Source: Alphaproteobacteria bacterium (GTDB lineage: Bacteria > Pseudomonadota > Alphaproteobacteria > Acetobacterales > Acetobacteraceae). Taken from it: a stretch of 36,039 nt of DNA. Below, piece after piece: positions 15,280 through 22,717 of the stretch. How positions within the stretch are numbered: position 1 is the first letter of the stretch; each line of letters begins with the position of its first letter. A program made the position numbers and the translations under genes. The stretch covers positions 1 through 36,039 of the forward strand of contig JAFKFI010000081.1 in assembly GCA_017307285.1 (NCBI GenBank), given 5' to 3'. The notes beneath the pieces were generated by a model. The model worked only from the letters and a program-made list of their open reading frames with translations, ran no database searches and was not told where the DNA came from.

Positions 15280-17394
15280 GTGAGCGACAAGCCGCTCGTC
15301 CGATATGAGACCGAGGATGGTATCGCGATCATCACGGTGGACAATCCGCCGGTGAACGCGCTCAGCCCTGGCGTGCCCGAGGGCATCATCGACGGCGTGC
15401 GGCGCGCCAATGCCGATCCGGCCGTCCGCGCAATCGTGCTGATCGGGGCGGGGCGCTCCTTCATCGCCGGGGCGGATATTCGCCAGTTCGGCACCGGGCG
15501 GGTGCGGCCGCCGATCGGGCAGCGCAGCCATGACATTCTCGACGCGAGCGAGAAGCCGGTGGTCGCGGCGATCCACGGGTTTGCCCTGGGTGGCGGACTC
15601 GAGAACGCGATGGGTTGCAACTATCGCATCGCGGCGCGGAGTGCGAAGGTGGGGCTGCCCGAGGTGCTGATCGGCATTCTGCCGGGCGGCGGTGGGACGC
15701 AGCGGCTGCCGCGCGTCGCGGGGCCGAAGCGCGCGTTGGAGATGATCGTCTCGGGCCGTCACGTGCCGGCGCCCGAGGCGTTGGGCTACGGCATTCTCGA
15801 CAAGGTGGTGGAGGACAGCGCCGATCTGCGCGCCGAGGCGGTGGCGTTCGCCAAATCCGTCGCCGACAAGCGGCCGCTGCCGCGCATCAGCGAGCGCAGC
15901 GACAAATTGCAGGAGGCGAAGGACGAGCCCGGCATGTTCGACGCGATGCGCAAGAGCATCGCGCGGCGGGCGCGCAACCAGAAGGCGCCGTATAACTGCA
16001 TCGCCGCCGTTGAGGCCGCCTGCACCCTGCCGTTCCAGGAAGGCTTGGCACGCGAGCAGGCGCTGTTCCAGGAGCTGGAGAACGCCGACGAGGCGCGCGC
16101 TCTGCGCTACGCCTTCTTCGCCGAGCGCGAGGTGGCGAAGCTGCCCGACATTCCCGCTGATACGCCAATCAAGGACATCAAGACCGCCGCCGTGGTGGGC
16201 GCCGGCACGATGGGCGGCGGCATCGCCATGAGCTTCGCCGATTTCGGCTTTCCGGTGCGCGTGCTGGAAGTCACGCAGGAGGCGCTGGATCGTGGGATGC
16301 AGCGCATCCGCTCGAACTACGAAACCTCGGTCAAGCGCGGCAGCCTGGCCGCCGACGAGATGGAGCGTCGTTTCGCGCGTATCCAGCCGGTGACGAGCTA
16401 TGACGACATCGCCGACGCCGACGTGGTGATCGAGGTCGTGTTCGAGGAGATCCCGGTCAAGCAGGAGGTGTTCGGCAAGCTCGACGCGGTGATGAAGCCG
16501 GGTGCGTTGCTACTGACCAACACCTCGGCCATCGACATCGACAAGATGGCGAACGCGACGAAGCGGCCGCAGGACGTGGCGGGCTCGCATTTCTTCAGCC
16601 CGGCCAACGTGATGAAGCTGCTGGAGGTGGTGAAGGGCTCCGCCAGCTCGCCCGAGGTGCTGGCGACCACGATGGCGCTGGGGCGCAAGATCGGCAAGAT
16701 CAGTGCGATGGCGGGGAATTGCGATGGTTTCGTCGCCAACCGCTCGCGCGCGCCGTTCAACACCGAAATGGCAATCCTGCTGGAGGAGGGCTGTCTGCCC
16801 GAGCAAGTCGACAAGGTGATGGTGGATTTTGGTTATCCGATGGGGCCGTTCGCGGTCGGCGACCTCTCCGGCCTTGACATCGGTTATGCGGGGCGGCGGC
16901 GCCGCGCGGCGGAGAATCCGAATTATCGCAAGCTGCCGATCTCGGATCGCATCGTCGAGATGGGGCGGCACGGACAAAAAACCGGTGCAGGGTGGTATCG
17001 CTACGAGAAGGGCGACCGCACGCCGCATCCCGACCCCGAGGTGGCGCGCGTTATCAAGGAAGTCGCCGCCGAGATGGGTGTGGAGCAGCGCAGCTTCACG
17101 GATGAGGAAATCCTGCGGCGGCTGCTGTTCTCCTCGGTCAACGAGGCGTGCAAGATCTTGGAGGAGGGGATCGCCTATCGGGCCAGCGATATCGACGTGA
17201 TGTGGCTGCACGGCTTCGGCTTTCCGCGTTATCGGGGCGGGCTGATGTACTGGGCGGACCAGATCGGCGTGCGCGCGGTATACGACCAGATTTCGCGCTG
17301 GCATCAGCAATACGGCGAGCGCTGGGCGCCGGCGAAGCTGCTGCGCGAACTCGCGGACAGCAACACGCCGTTTCGCAACGCGAAGGCCGGGTGA
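15280..17394 (+). CDS. Bifunctional enoyl-CoA hydratase / 3-hydroxyacyl-CoA dehydrogenase
   Basis: This is a 704-residue fusion of the FadB/FadJ type. The crotonase domain (1-190) has the oxyanion loop HGFALGGGLENAMGC with catalytic E108 and E128 in GLPEVLIGILPGGGG. The dehydrogenase domain has the NAD motif GAGTMGGGIA (307-316) and catalytic H437 in SHFFSPANVMKLLEV, then the C-terminal HCDH repeats ending with PRYRGGLMYWADQIG. It catalyses two consecutive steps of beta-oxidation in the cytoplasm. The start is GTG with GGGGGA before it; the ATG 5 nt upstream is closed at once by TGA. It is the first gene of a run with acyl-CoA dehydrogenase, an enolase-superfamily protein and MsrB. No thiolase follows. 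Confidence 0.95.
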   Translation: MSDKPLVRYETEDGIAIITVDNPPVNALSPGVPEGIIDGVRRANADPAVRAIVLIGAGRSFIAGADIRQFGTGRVRPPIGQRSHDILDASEKPVVAAIHGFALGGGLENAMGCNYRIAARSAKVGLPEVLIGILPGGGGTQRLPRVAGPKRALEMIVSGRHVPAPEALGYGILDKVVEDSADLRAEAVAFAKSVADKRPLPRISERSDKLQEAKDEPGMFDAMRKSIARRARNQKAPYNCIAAVEAACTLPFQEGLAREQALFQELENADEARALRYAFFAEREVAKLPDIPADTPIKDIKTAAVVGAGTMGGGIAMSFADFGFPVRVLEVTQEALDRGMQRIRSNYETSVKRGSLAADEMERRFARIQPVTSYDDIADADVVIEVVFEEIPVKQEVFGKLDAVMKPGALLLTNTSAIDIDKMANATKRPQDVAGSHFFSPANVMKLLEVVKGSASSPEVLATTMALGRKIGKISAMAGNCDGFVANRSRAPFNTEMAILLEEGCLPEQVDKVMVDFGYPMGPFAVGDLSGLDIGYAGRRRRAAENPNYRKLPISDRIVEMGRHGQKTGAGWYRYEKGDRTPHPDPEVARVIKEVAAEMGVEQRSFTDEEILRRLLFSSVNEACKILEEGIAYRASDIDVMWLHGFGFPRYRGGLMYWADQIGVRAVYDQISRWHQQYGERWAPAKLLRELADSNTPFRNAKAG

Positions 17395-17410
17395 GGAGGG
17401 AGACAGCACG

Positions 17411-18580
17411 ATGACCGCCACCGCCGCTGCCCAGCAAGACGACCTCAACACGCTCGACGATCACAGGTTCCGCATGAAGCTGCGCGGCTGGATCGAGGCG
17501 AACTATCCGCCGGAAATCCGCAATCCGCCGAGCCGGCTGCATTGGCCCGACGTGAAGGAATGGTATCTGCGCCTGTCGCGCGACGGCTGGCTCGCCCCGG
17601 CCTGGCCGCGCGAGTATGGCGGGCTTGGGCTCTCGCCCGCGAAGTTGCTGATCTACATTGAGGAATATCAGCGCCACGGCTGCGCGCGGATGCGGGATCA
17701 GGGCATCTCGATGGTCGGGCCGCTGCTCATCAAATACGGCTCCGACGAGCAGCGCGCGCATTTCCTGCCGCGCATCCTGAGCGGCGAATACATCTGGTGT
17801 CAGGGCTACAGCGAGCCGAATGCCGGCTCCGACCTCGCCAGCCTGCGCACCGAGGCGGTGCTCGACGGCGACGAATACGTCATCAACGGCCAGAAGATCT
17901 GGACGTCGCTGGCGATGGACGCCAACTGGATTTTTGCTCTCGTCCGCACCGATAAGACGGCGAAGAAGCAGGAAGGCATCAGCTTCATCCTGGCGCCGAT
18001 GAGCACGCCGGGCATCACCATCCGCCCGATCCGCAACCTCGATCTCGGCGAGGAGTTCTGCGAGACCTTCTTCGACAACGTGCGTGTGCCGGCGAAGAAC
18101 CTGGTCGGTCAGCCCAACAAGGGCTGGACGATGGCGAAAAACCTGTTGGGGTTCGAGCGCATCTCCATTGGCTCGCCGCGGCAGTCCGGCTACGCGCTGC
18201 GCCGGCTGAAGATGCTGGCCGAGACGATGGGCGTATGGGACGATCCAAACTTCCAGGATCGCTACACCCGCCTGCGGCTCGATCTCGAGGATCACAACGT
18301 GCTGTTCGAGTCCTACGCCGACAAGGTGCGACGCGGCGAGCAGATCGGCCCCGACATCTCGCTGCTGAAGATCAACCAGACCGAGCTGTTCCAGCGCATC
18401 ACCGACGCGATGCTGGAGATCGCCGGGGAGAACGCCGGATTGCTCGGCCCGATCGGCGGCAATCGCGATCTCAATCCCACGGGCGTCTTCATCCAGGCGC
18501 GGCCGGCGACGATCTATGGCGGGTCGAATGAGATTCAACGCAACATCGTCGCGAAGAACGTGCTCAACATGCCGGGCTGA
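17411..18580 (+). CDS. Acyl-CoA dehydrogenase family protein
   Basis: This 389-residue flavoprotein matches the ACAD fold: an N-terminal helical domain (AWPREYGGLGLSPAKLLIYIEEYQRHG), the middle beta domain WCQGYSEPNAGSDLASLRTEAVLDGDEYVINGQKIWTS, and the C-terminal helical domain ending RPATIYGGSNEIQRNIVAKNVLNMPG. In medium-chain enzymes the catalytic Glu sits in YEGT; here that site reads YGGS. The base must therefore be elsewhere, as in several other ACAD subfamilies acting on branched, cyclic or dicarboxylic acyl-CoAs. It needs electron-transfer flavoprotein, which is not encoded here. It lies 16 bp after the fadJ-like gene with its own GGAGG site. Confidence 0.94.
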   Translation: MTATAAAQQDDLNTLDDHRFRMKLRGWIEANYPPEIRNPPSRLHWPDVKEWYLRLSRDGWLAPAWPREYGGLGLSPAKLLIYIEEYQRHGCARMRDQGISMVGPLLIKYGSDEQRAHFLPRILSGEYIWCQGYSEPNAGSDLASLRTEAVLDGDEYVINGQKIWTSLAMDANWIFALVRTDKTAKKQEGISFILAPMSTPGITIRPIRNLDLGEEFCETFFDNVRVPAKNLVGQPNKGWTMAKNLLGFERISIGSPRQSGYALRRLKMLAETMGVWDDPNFQDRYTRLRLDLEDHNVLFESYADKVRRGEQIGPDISLLKINQTELFQRITDAMLEIAGENAGLLGPIGGNRDLNPTGVFIQARPATIYGGSNEIQRNIVAKNVLNMPG

Positions 18581-18592
18581 GGAGGTGGTGCG

Positions 18593-19699
18593 ATGAAGAT
18601 CGACGACGTCACGCTGACCATCTTCGCCTGGGACGACATTCCGGCGACGCGCTATCACGCTGGTTCCTTCGTCACGCGGTCGAGCAATCTCGGGCTGTTG
18701 CGCATCCATACGGACGAGGGGCTGGAGGGTCATGCCTTCCTCGGCTCGGCGGGCAATCCGGCGAGCATGGACGGGCCGCAGCTGCTCCGTTGGCTCAAGC
18801 CGCTGCTGATGGGGCAGAACCCGTTGGAGCGCGAGCGGCTGCACCGGCAAATGCTTACCCTGTCGCGTTCGGTGTCGTACCGTAACATCGGCGCGGCGGA
18901 CGTGGCGCTGTGGGATCTCGCCGGCAAGATCGCCGAACTGCCGGTTCATGCGCTGATGGGCACCTACAAGAACTCGATCCCGGCCTATGCCAGCTCGCAG
19001 GTGTTGCCGAGTGTCGAGGCCTATGTCGAGCAGGCGCGGTTCTTCAAGGCGAACCATTGGCGCGCGTACAAGATCCATCCGCCGACGCAGCCCGCGACCG
19101 ACATCAAGGTGTGCGAGGCGGTGCGCGACGCGGTGGGGGACGACTACACCCTGATGCTCGATTCCACCTGGAGCTACCGCTACCAGGATGCGCTGCGCGT
19201 GGGCTACGCCATCGAGGAGCTGGATTTCCTCTGGTACGAGGACCCGCTGGCCGACGAGGACATCTACAACTACGTCAAGCTGCGGCAGAAGCTCGACATT
19301 CCGATCATGGCGACGGAGTTTCCCGCCGGCGGCCTCGACACCTACCCAATCTGGATCACCGAGCGCGCCACAGACTTCCTGCGCGGCGACATTCCGAACA
19401 AGGGCGGGCTGACCACCATGCTGAAGACCGCGCATCTCGCGGAAGCCTTCGGCATGAACTACGAGATCCACCACAGCGGCAATTCGCTGAACAATCTCGC
19501 CAACCTGCATCTCGCGCTGGCGCTACGGAATTGCGAGTTCTTCGAGGTGCTGCTGCCGCATGAGGCGCATAAATACGGCATGGCGAAGGAGCTGGAGATC
19601 GACGCGCACGGGCTCCTGCACGCGCCCACGGGGCCCGGCCTCGGCGCGGAGATCGATTTCGAGCTGATCGAGCGCAAGGCGGAGGCGGTGCTTCGTTGA
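18593..19699 (+). CDS. Enolase-superfamily protein (mandelate racemase/muconate lactonizing type)
   Basis: This 368-residue protein has a capping domain (1-125) and a TIM barrel with three metal ligands: D190 (LMLDSTW), E216 (WYEDPL) and E242 (ATEFPAG). The acid/base motif at the end of the second strand reads K160-I-H162 rather than the KxK of mandelate racemase. H293/H294 in EIHHSGN supplies the base on the other face. Such enzymes abstract the proton next to a carboxylate, leading to dehydration, racemisation or cycloisomerisation, commonly of sugar acids. The exact reaction is open. It starts 12 bp after the acyl-CoA dehydrogenase with a GGAGG site, so an acid-processing role linked to that operon is likely. 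Confidence 0.9.
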   Translation: MKIDDVTLTIFAWDDIPATRYHAGSFVTRSSNLGLLRIHTDEGLEGHAFLGSAGNPASMDGPQLLRWLKPLLMGQNPLERERLHRQMLTLSRSVSYRNIGAADVALWDLAGKIAELPVHALMGTYKNSIPAYASSQVLPSVEAYVEQARFFKANHWRAYKIHPPTQPATDIKVCEAVRDAVGDDYTLMLDSTWSYRYQDALRVGYAIEELDFLWYEDPLADEDIYNYVKLRQKLDIPIMATEFPAGGLDTYPIWITERATDFLRGDIPNKGGLTTMLKTAHLAEAFGMNYEIHHSGNSLNNLANLHLALALRNCEFFEVLLPHEAHKYGMAKELEIDAHGLLHAPTGPGLGAEIDFELIERKAEAVLR

Positions 19700-19756
19700 C
19701 GGGTTTTCCGGCGGGGGCGCCGTCCCCATATCCCGGCAAAGCGTGAGGAGCGAGCG

Positions 19757-20191
19757 ATGGGTCTGTTCAGTTCCACAAAGTCAGGGCCGAGCGAGAGCTT
19801 CCCGGTCGAGAAAACCGATGAGGAGTGGCGGCGCGAGTTGAGCCCCGAGGCGTATCGCGTTCTGCGCGAGCATGGCACGGAGCGTCCAGGCAGCAGTCCG
19901 CTCAATGCGGAGAAGCGCGAGGGCACTTTCGTCTGTGCTGGTTGCGGAACACCGCTCTATGAGTCGGAGACCAAGTTCGAGAGCGGCTGCGGCTGGCCGA
20001 GCTTCTACGCGCCGCTCGAGGGTAGCGTCGACACATCAGAGGATCGCAGCCTGTTTATGGTGCGAACCGAGGTGCATTGCGCGAAATGCGGCGGGCATCT
20101 CGGACACGTTTTCCCGGACGGGCCGCGTCCGACAGGGCTGCGGTACTGCATGAACGGCGCGGCGATGGACTTCAAGCCGAACGGCGACTGA
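19757..20191 (+). CDS. msrB: Peptide-methionine (R)-S-oxide reductase MsrB
   Basis: This is a 144-residue single-domain MsrB. Zinc-binding pairs are C60-x-x-C63 and C108-x-x-C111, the catalytic Cys is C131 in RYCMN, and C78 in SGCGWPSF is placed as the resolving residue. Other family blocks are [27 protein letters not shown] and [10 protein letters not shown]. It repairs the R-epimer of oxidised methionine in the cytoplasm using thioredoxin. A GAGGAG site precedes the ATG, and it is 57 bp from the enolase-superfamily gene on the same strand. It could be co-transcribed with the catabolic genes or simply adjacent. A large hairpin begins at its stop codon. Confidence 0.96.
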   Translation: MGLFSSTKSGPSESFPVEKTDEEWRRELSPEAYRVLREHGTERPGSSPLNAEKREGTFVCAGCGTPLYESETKFESGCGWPSFYAPLEGSVDTSEDRSLFMVRTEVHCAKCGGHLGHVFPDGPRPTGLRYCMNGAAMDFKPNGD

Positions 20192-20273
20192 CCCCTCACC
20201 CAACCCTCTCCCACAAGGGGAGAGGGCTTTTCTTCTCCCTCTCCCCTTGTGGGAGAGGGCCGGGGTGAGGGGT
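20191..20273. repeat. Perfect-type long hairpin repeat (family B), bidirectional terminator candidate
   Basis: The left arm (20191-20226) and right arm (20237-20273) are near-perfect reverse complements of about 36 bp. Their cores are CTCTCCCACAAGGGGAGAG and its complement, around a short T-rich loop. The element starts on the last base of msrB and ends on the first base of the stop codon of the convergent MmgE/PrpD gene. It therefore fills the whole gap and probably ends both transcripts. I recognise this arm sequence as a dispersed palindromic element of proteobacterial genomes. Confidence 0.75.
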
Positions 20274-21616
20274 CAATGCAACGCGGTGATCTGCCGTGCT
20301 TGCAATTGCTGCATGTCCCGTAGCCGTTGGAACACAGCCTCGGCCGGGACTTCCGACTTTCCCACTTCCAAGCAATCGCGGAACTTCTCGTAGAGCTGCG
20401 CATCGGAGAGCGGCCGTGTGGGATGCCCGGTGGCGCGACGCACTTGCTCGGTCTCCGCCGTCCCGCCGTTGGTGAGGTCGATCCGCACCTGGTCGTGCCG
20501 TGAGGCGCCGGACATCTCGGGGTCGTAGTCGGTGTTGGTCTCGATCCGCACGCGGCCCATCAGTGCCTGCACGTCGGGGCGGCGCACGAAGCCATCCGTG
20601 AGCTCGGCAAGTCCGACCTTGCGTGCGATCACTGCCGAGGAGACGGCGAACTCCATGCTGAACTTCGCCGCGAGCCCGGTATCCGGTGCGTGGTTGCGCA
20701 GGATGGTGGCGAAGTTCTCGCTAATGGAAACGGTCATCTGCTTGATGTCGTCGGGTTTGAGCGGCTGGCGTTCCATTAGGTCGAGCATCGCGTCGATCGA
20801 GCGATGCGTGCAGTAGCAGGTGGGATATTTCTTGATGCCGAGCCCTTGCGACAGGATGCGCCATTCGGTGCCGAGCCCGACCGGATCGGAGCGGTTCACG
20901 TCGCCGGCGGGCGAGACGGCGCTGAGGAAGCCTTGCGGATGTTCGAGCGCGTCGGGCGAAGCGGTGAAGCCGGCTTCGGCGAGGCGCGCCGCCATCAGCC
21001 CCGCGTGGGCGGCGCGACCGGCGTGGAACGGCTTTGTCATGGTGCCGAAATTCGCCATGATCCCGGCGCTCTGCGAGGCGCCCAGCGCGATCGCTTGCGC
21101 GGTGCGCGCGGCGTCGAGCTTGCGCAATTTGGCGCAGGCGGCGGCCGCGCCGATCGCGCCGAAGATGCCGGTGGGGTGCCAGCCCTTGCCGTGATGCAGG
21201 CCGGTGTCGCGGTGGAACAGCTCGGCCCAGGTTTCGTAGCCGGCGATATAGGCGGTCAGCATGTCGTCCCCCGAGGCGTCCAGCATCTCGGCTTCGGCGA
21301 GGATCGCGGGCACCAGCACGGTGCTGGGGTGGCCACGCAATGCCACATCGTCGAAGTCGAGCGCGTGGCCGGCGGTGCCGTTGATCCACGCGGCTTCCGG
21401 CGCCGGCGCGCGGTGCTCGCTGAAATACAGGCTGGCGTCGCCACCGGCGGGAGCGAGCACGCGGCGCAGGATTTGCGGCGCGTCCTCGTAGCGGCCGGCG
21501 ATCATCGTGCCGATGCAGTCGGTGAAGCCCATGCGCGCGACGCGGCGGGCTTCATCGGGAATGCGGTTGGGCGAGAGGTCGGCGACGAAGTTTCCGAGGG
21601 CCTGTGTCAGGTGCAT
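20273..21616 (-). CDS. MmgE/PrpD family protein
   Basis: This 447-residue protein fits the MmgE/PrpD fold: N-terminal helices (VARMGFTDCIGTMIAGRYEDAP), then AWINGTAGHALDFDDVALRGHPSTVLVPAILAEAE, a block GWHPTGIFGAIGAAAACAKL, the FHAGRAAHAGLMAARLAEAGFTA motif and the lid domain KKYPTCYCTHRSIDAMLDL. Characterised relatives are 2-methylcitrate dehydratase and cis-aconitate decarboxylase. Most homologues in catabolic clusters have unknown substrates. The start was placed at the ATG with GGGAGGAG before it; the open frame runs 18 codons further upstream. It is probably last in the minus-strand operon, separated from the lyase-like gene by a palindromic repeat. Confidence 0.92.
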   Translation of the reverse strand: MHLTQALGNFVADLSPNRIPDEARRVARMGFTDCIGTMIAGRYEDAPQILRRVLAPAGGDASLYFSEHRAPAPEAAWINGTAGHALDFDDVALRGHPSTVLVPAILAEAEMLDASGDDMLTAYIAGYETWAELFHRDTGLHHGKGWHPTGIFGAIGAAAACAKLRKLDAARTAQAIALGASQSAGIMANFGTMTKPFHAGRAAHAGLMAARLAEAGFTASPDALEHPQGFLSAVSPAGDVNRSDPVGLGTEWRILSQGLGIKKYPTCYCTHRSIDAMLDLMERQPLKPDDIKQMTVSISENFATILRNHAPDTGLAAKFSMEFAVSSAVIARKVGLAELTDGFVRRPDVQALMGRVRIETNTDYDPEMSGASRHDQVRIDLTNGGTAETEQVRRATGHPTRPLSDAQLYEKFRDCLEVGKSEVPAEAVFQRLRDMQQLQARQITALH

Positions 21617-21643
21617 TTGCGCTCTCCTCCCGTCTGTCCTCAT

Positions 21644-21726
21644 CGTCATGCCCGTGCTTGTCACGGGCATCCACGACTTTCTTGCGGCCGCAAGCCGTGG
21701 ATGGTCGGCCTTCGCCGATCATGACG
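21644..21726. repeat. Palindromic dispersed repeat (family C), copy 1
   Basis: It starts CGTCATGCCCGTG and ends CGATCATGACG, with internal ATCCACGACTT and GTGGAT arms around CTTGCGGCCGCAAG. It forms an imperfect palindrome of 83 bp. A second copy lies at 27936-28020. This copy lies between two minus-strand genes (lyase-like and MmgE/PrpD), where the RNA hairpin may reduce read-through or protect the upstream message. Confidence 0.75.
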
Positions 21727-21734
21727 GGTTGAAA

Positions 21735-22694
21735 CTAGTGCATCGCCGCTGCGCGCAGCGGCTTCAGGCTGCCGCCCATCTTGACCGAGCCAGGCAGGGG
21801 GTGGCCGACGATGTCCTCCGCGAGCTGCGCGACTTCGATGAGCCTTTCGAGGTTCACGCCGGTCTCGATGCCCATTTCCTGCAGCATGAACACGAGATCC
21901 TCGGTGCAGACATTGCCCGCCGCTCCCTTGTGCGCGGCGAAGGGGCAGCCGCCGAGGCCGGCGACGGTGCTGTCGAATTCGTCGACACCCATCTCCAATC
22001 CCGCATAGGCGTTGGCGCAACCGAGGCCGCGCGTGTCGTGCAGATGTAACGCTAGTCGCAGCTCGGGATATTTCTCGCGCGCCGCGCCGACCAGGCGCTT
22101 GATCGAGAGCGGCGTCGCCCAGGCCATCGTATCGGCGAGCGAGACGAGCTTGATGGTGAGCCCGTGCTCCTCGGCGAGGTCGAAGATGGTGCGGATGAGG
22201 CCGAGCACTCGCTCGTGCGGAATGTCGCCCTCGAAATTGCAGCCGAACGCCGCCATGATCGAGGCGCGCTCGATCGGCACGTTGTGCTGCTTGTAGAGGC
22301 GGATCAGATCGTGCTGCGCGGCGACATTCTCTTCCATCGAGCGCTGCTGGTTGCGCGCGAGGAATTTCGCCGAGGCGGTGAGCGAGAGCGAGCCCTTGAT
22401 GTCGAGCACGCCCGTCGCGAGGGCGCGTTCGAGGCCCTTCGAGTTGAGCCATAGGCCGGTGTAGCGGATGCCCGGCTTGCGCTTGAAGCGCTGCACCACC
22501 TCGCCGGCATCCGCCATGCCGGGCACGCGCGCCGGGTTGACGAAGGAAACCACCTGGATCTGGCTCAGCCCGGTTTCCGAAAGTGCGTCGATCAGCTCGA
22601 CCTTGCGCTCGGTGGGGATCGGGCCCTTCTCGATCTGGAAACCCTCGCGCGGGCCTTCCTCATTGAGCTGCACGAATTTCGGCATGTGGGACAT
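21735..22694 (-). CDS. HMG-CoA lyase-like protein (DRE-TIM metallolyase family)
   Basis: This 319-residue TIM-barrel protein is related to hydroxymethylglutaryl-CoA lyase. The first-strand motif reads EGPREGFQ (R16, E17) where HMG-CoA lyase has GPRDGLQ, so the metal-binding Asp is replaced by Glu. The metal His pair is H217-L-H219 in LALHLHD. The signature Cys is C250 in GLGGCPFA, with N261 after it. SLADTMAWATP matches the usual SLGDT block. It should cleave a C-C bond in a 3-hydroxy-3-methyl-type acyl-CoA, giving acetyl-CoA or a related product. The true substrate is uncertain. GGAGG lies 11 nt before the ATG. It is between an acyl-CoA ligase and MmgE/PrpD in one operon. Confidence 0.9.
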   Translation of the reverse strand: MSHMPKFVQLNEEGPREGFQIEKGPIPTERKVELIDALSETGLSQIQVVSFVNPARVPGMADAGEVVQRFKRKPGIRYTGLWLNSKGLERALATGVLDIKGSLSLTASAKFLARNQQRSMEENVAAQHDLIRLYKQHNVPIERASIMAAFGCNFEGDIPHERVLGLIRTIFDLAEEHGLTIKLVSLADTMAWATPLSIKRLVGAAREKYPELRLALHLHDTRGLGCANAYAGLEMGVDEFDSTVAGLGGCPFAAHKGAAGNVCTEDLVFMLQEMGIETGVNLERLIEVAQLAEDIVGHPLPGSVKMGGSLKPLRAAAMH

Positions 22695-22717
22695 GGCGAG
22701 AATAACCTCCGTGCGGA

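Noticed and set aside
17138-19510. Long minus-strand frame of about 790 codons
   Set aside because: It covers the acyl-CoA dehydrogenase and enolase-superfamily genes, which have intact motifs and ribosome-binding sites on the plus strand.
20191-20273. Insertion-sequence terminal inverted repeats or a MITE with target duplication
   Set aside because: No transposase and no flanking direct repeat are visible; the element fits a hairpin-type dispersed repeat between convergent stops.
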